Assembly (NCBI GenBank): GCA_045659265.1 | Contig: JAZOWO010000096.1 | Location: 1 to 6,572 of the forward strand | From: UMGS1649 sp045659265 | Lineage (GTDB): Bacteria > Bacillota > Clostridia > TANB77 > CAG-465 | DNA length: 6,572 nt | Direction: 5' to 3' | Shown: piece after piece, positions 5,064 through 6,572 of the stretch | Numbering within the stretch: the stretch's first letter is position 1 | Layout of the letters: every line of letters starts with the position of its first letter | Notes under the pieces: generated by a model | The model's database searches: none | Seen by the model: only the letters and a program-made list of their open reading frames with translations | What the model was told of the DNA's origin: nothing | Position numbers and translations under genes: made by a program

Positions 5064-5720
5064 CTACTTCAAATCTCTAATTAAGTCTGCTGTAACTTCT
5101 TTAGATGTTCTTCCTATTTTGTCACCTGCTTTTTCAACTCTTAATTTACCGTCTTTAGCATAGTGATTAAGAACAACCTCTGCGTTAGCATAGTATATGT
5201 CTAATCTTTGTCTTACAGCATTTTCCTTGTCGTCATCTCTTTGTACAACAGGGCCGCCACATTTATCGCAAACACCTTCTACCTTAGGTGGATTGTATTC
5301 TGTATTGTATCCCTCTTTACAAGATTTGCACACTCTTCTAGTTGTTATTCTAGAAATTAGTTCGTCATAATCTACATCAAGATTTATTGCTAAATCTACT
5401 TTTCTATCAATGCTTGCAAGCATTTCATCAAGATCATGACATTGTTTTTCTGTTCTTGGATATCCATCTATCATTGCACCTTTTTCAAGTACATCTTGCT
5501 TAGATAATCTATCCATAAGAATTCTGTTTGTTAGTTCATCCGGAACAAGATTTCCAGCTAAGATGTAAGTGTTAGCTTCTTTTCCAAGTTCAGTTTCATT
5601 CTTGATGTTCTCTCTAAAGATATCACCTGTAGAAATGTGAACAAGACCTAATTCTTCAGCAACTTTTACGCCTACTGTTCCTTTTCCGCTACCTTGAGCT
5701 CCTAGTATTACTATTATCAT
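5064..5720 (-). CDS. adk: Adenylate kinase (zinc-type, long form)
   Basis: Interconverts ATP + AMP and 2 ADP in the cytosol. It has 218 residues, normal for the long bacterial form. Motifs: P-loop GAQGSGKGT (7-15), AMP-site STGDIFR (30-36), DGYPRT (85-90; Tyr where most have Phe), and a zinc-binding LID with CKSC (131-134) and CDKC (151-154). The QRDDD segment (160-164) and RQRLDIYY (170-177) supply the catalytic arginines. ATG 5720 has a perfect AGGAGGT 6 nt upstream. It forms a two-gene unit with map, the usual neighbour. In most Firmicutes this pair lies between secY and infA in the ribosomal-protein cluster; here secY is replaced by a surface-protein gene and its terminator, and infA is absent. 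The gene appears intact. Confidence 0.97.
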   Translation of the reverse strand: MIIVILGAQGSGKGTVGVKVAEELGLVHISTGDIFRENIKNETELGKEANTYILAGNLVPDELTNRILMDRLSKQDVLEKGAMIDGYPRTEKQCHDLDEMLASIDRKVDLAINLDVDYDELISRITTRRVCKSCKEGYNTEYNPPKVEGVCDKCGGPVVQRDDDKENAVRQRLDIYYANAEVVLNHYAKDGKLRVEKAGDKIGRTSKEVTADLIRDLK

Positions 5721-5726
5721 ATAAAT

Positions 5727-5733
5727 ACCTCCT
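5727..5733 (-). promoter_or_regulatory. Ribosome binding site of adk
   Basis: AGGAGGT on the minus strand, 6 nt before ATG 5720: full complementarity to the 16S rRNA tail. Confidence 0.85.
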
Positions 5734-5746
5734 AAAAGTTTTATAT

Positions 5747-5775
5747 ATTATACATCAGTTTAACTATAAAGTAAA
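5747..5775 (-). promoter_or_regulatory. Promoter of the adk-map unit
   Basis: Minus strand: TTTACT (5775-5770), 17-bp spacer, TATAAT (5752-5747, perfect -10). It is 27 bp upstream of the adk start and downstream of the surface-gene terminator, so adk-map is transcribed independently. Confidence 0.68.
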
Positions 5776-5794
5776 TATTAAAAGGATTTTAGTT

Positions 5795-5834
5795 AAAAAA
5801 TAAATAAAACTAAGCTAAAACTTAGTTTTATTTA
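5795..5834 (-). terminator. Intrinsic terminator of the BIG2 surface protein gene
   Basis: A 14-bp perfect stem (arms 5834-5821 and 5814-5801) with a 6-nt loop, followed on the minus strand by six U. It begins 15 nt past the stop at 5849. The stem is AT-rich with only two G-C pairs but is long. Confidence 0.82.
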
Positions 5835-5848
5835 ACTATTAATTACTA

Positions 5849-6572
5849 TTAATATGGGCTAGCTTCTGGAACTGTTGAACCATATGTACCATATGCAGTT
5901 CCTGATGTAATTGTTGCGGTAGAAGATACTGCTGTACTTCCGCTTGATGTTGTTGTTACATATTTACTTCCTACATATACCTTAGAAGAAGATATATATG
6001 CACTTCTTGTGTTATATGAGCTGTTTACCCATTCTGTCCATGTTGATCCACTTCTTGTATAACTCGTTGTTCCTGCTATAGTAAACTTAATTACTGTGTA
6101 AGATTTACCAGCACTTGCTGTTGCACTTGTATATCCTGTTCCTGCTGGTTTTACTGTTATTGTATATGTTCCATTTGTTAATCCTAATGTAGATAAATCT
6201 ACAGTTGTTGTCGTTACTGTTTTCTTTAATGTTCCACTTGCATATATTGCAAATTGTGTAACTCCACTTGGTACATTAGATATTGTTAGTGTATTCGCAC
6301 TTAATGTTGTTGTTAACAGTTTATTTGTTACTGTTACTGTGCATGTGGCTGTAGCTGTTCCTGATGTAGCTGTTATTGTTGTTGTACCTGATGTTTTTAG
6401 CGTTAATGTTGCTCCTGTATTAGTTCCACTAACTGTTGCTACACTTGTATTACTACTTGTCCATGTTATATTTCCTGTAAGATTTGATGTTGTTGCTGTA
6501 AGCGATACTGTTTTAGTACCTCCTGTAGCTACTTCCTCAGATAATGTTGTTTTATTTAATGTTATAACTGGT
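5849..6572 (-). CDS. BIG2 surface protein, C-terminal part (runs off right edge)
   Basis: Open from the right edge (first full codon at 6571) to a TAA at 5851-5849: 240 residues. It starts within a BIG2 Ig-like domain: PVITLNKTTLSEEVATGG, then ITWTSSNTSVATVSG and a TITATSGTATATCTVTV end, the classic BIG2 pattern. A Thr/Ser-rich beta module of ~75 residues follows (ANTLTISNVPSGVTQFAIYA...GLTNGTYTITVKPAGTGY). Last comes a ~75-residue module with FTIAGTTSYTRSGSTWTEWV and NSSYNTRSAYI, ending EASPY. That FTI...TWxEWVNSxYNT pattern recurs in clostridial surface and phage-type proteins by my recollection; its role is unknown. There is no LPXTG or C-terminal membrane anchor, consistent with anchoring by an N-terminal pilin-like helix. 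If the terminal repeat marks closure, this is residues 132-371 of the protein starting at 483. Confidence 0.85.
   Translation of the reverse strand, partial: PVITLNKTTLSEEVATGGTKTVSLTATTSNLTGNITWTSSNTSVATVSGTNTGATLTLKTSGTTTITATSGTATATCTVTVTNKLLTTTLSANTLTISNVPSGVTQFAIYASGTLKKTVTTTTVDLSTLGLTNGTYTITVKPAGTGYTSATASAGKSYTVIKFTIAGTTSYTRSGSTWTEWVNSSYNTRSAYISSSKVYVGSKYVTTTSSGSTAVSSTATITSGTAYGTYGSTVPEASPY
6482..6572. repeat. 91-bp direct terminal repeat, right copy
   Basis: Identical to 1-91 and in the same reading frame. Collapsing the two copies gives a 6,481-bp circle in which the surface gene is continuous. Confidence 0.97.

Noticed and set aside
1..6572. Calling the sequence a plasmid or phage on the strength of its matching ends
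   Set aside because: No replication, mobilisation, packaging or integration gene is visible and core genes are present, so circularity alone is insufficient.

Overview
The window looks like a piece of an AT-rich, low-GC Firmicutes genome, most like an uncultured gut Clostridia member. Reasons: heavy use of ATA/AGA/GGA/TTA codons, strong AGGAGG-type ribosome binding sites, sigma-A-type promoters, oligo-U terminators, a zinc-type adenylate kinase, and large surface proteins with pilin-like leaders. This placement is inferred from composition and families; no taxonomic marker was searched. Every gene I can support lies on the minus strand, so transcription runs from high to low coordinates, and almost every unit has its own promoter and terminator.

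Layout in transcription order: (1) the 3' part of a BIG2-domain surface protein (6572-5849) and its terminator; (2) adk followed 14 nt later by map, with a promoter before adk and a strong terminator after map; map carries a one-base frameshift; (3) a leader region (about 4236-3997) with a promoter, a 45-codon ORF containing a (CA)12 microsatellite, and an intrinsic terminator placed just before the start of the next gene; (4) a 602-residue BspA-like leucine-rich-repeat surface protein with a pilin-like N-terminus; (5) a HipA/CtkA-like Ser/Thr kinase; (6) a 91-residue protein resembling the N-terminal subdomain of HipA, with its own near-perfect promoter and different codon use; (7) the 5' part of a pilin-leader/BIG2 surface protein, running off the left edge.

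The first 91 bases are identical to the last 91. Joining the ends there fuses item 7 to item 1 in frame and gives one coherent 371-residue protein, so the sequence closes as a 6,481-bp circle. No replication, mobilisation or recombination gene is present, and adk/map are core chromosomal genes. A plasmid is therefore not proven: a tandem chromosomal duplication, an excised circle, or a shared repeat in paralogous surface genes that misled the assembler are all live explanations.

The two most interesting points are the leader of the LRR gene and the HipA-like pair. In the leader, a slippery dinucleotide repeat sits inside a short ORF whose in-frame stop lies in the loop of a terminator hairpin. 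This suggests a phase-variable transcription attenuator controlling a surface protein. The HipA-like pair recalls the split HipS/HipT toxin-antitoxin arrangement, but with no HipB and an unusual gene order.
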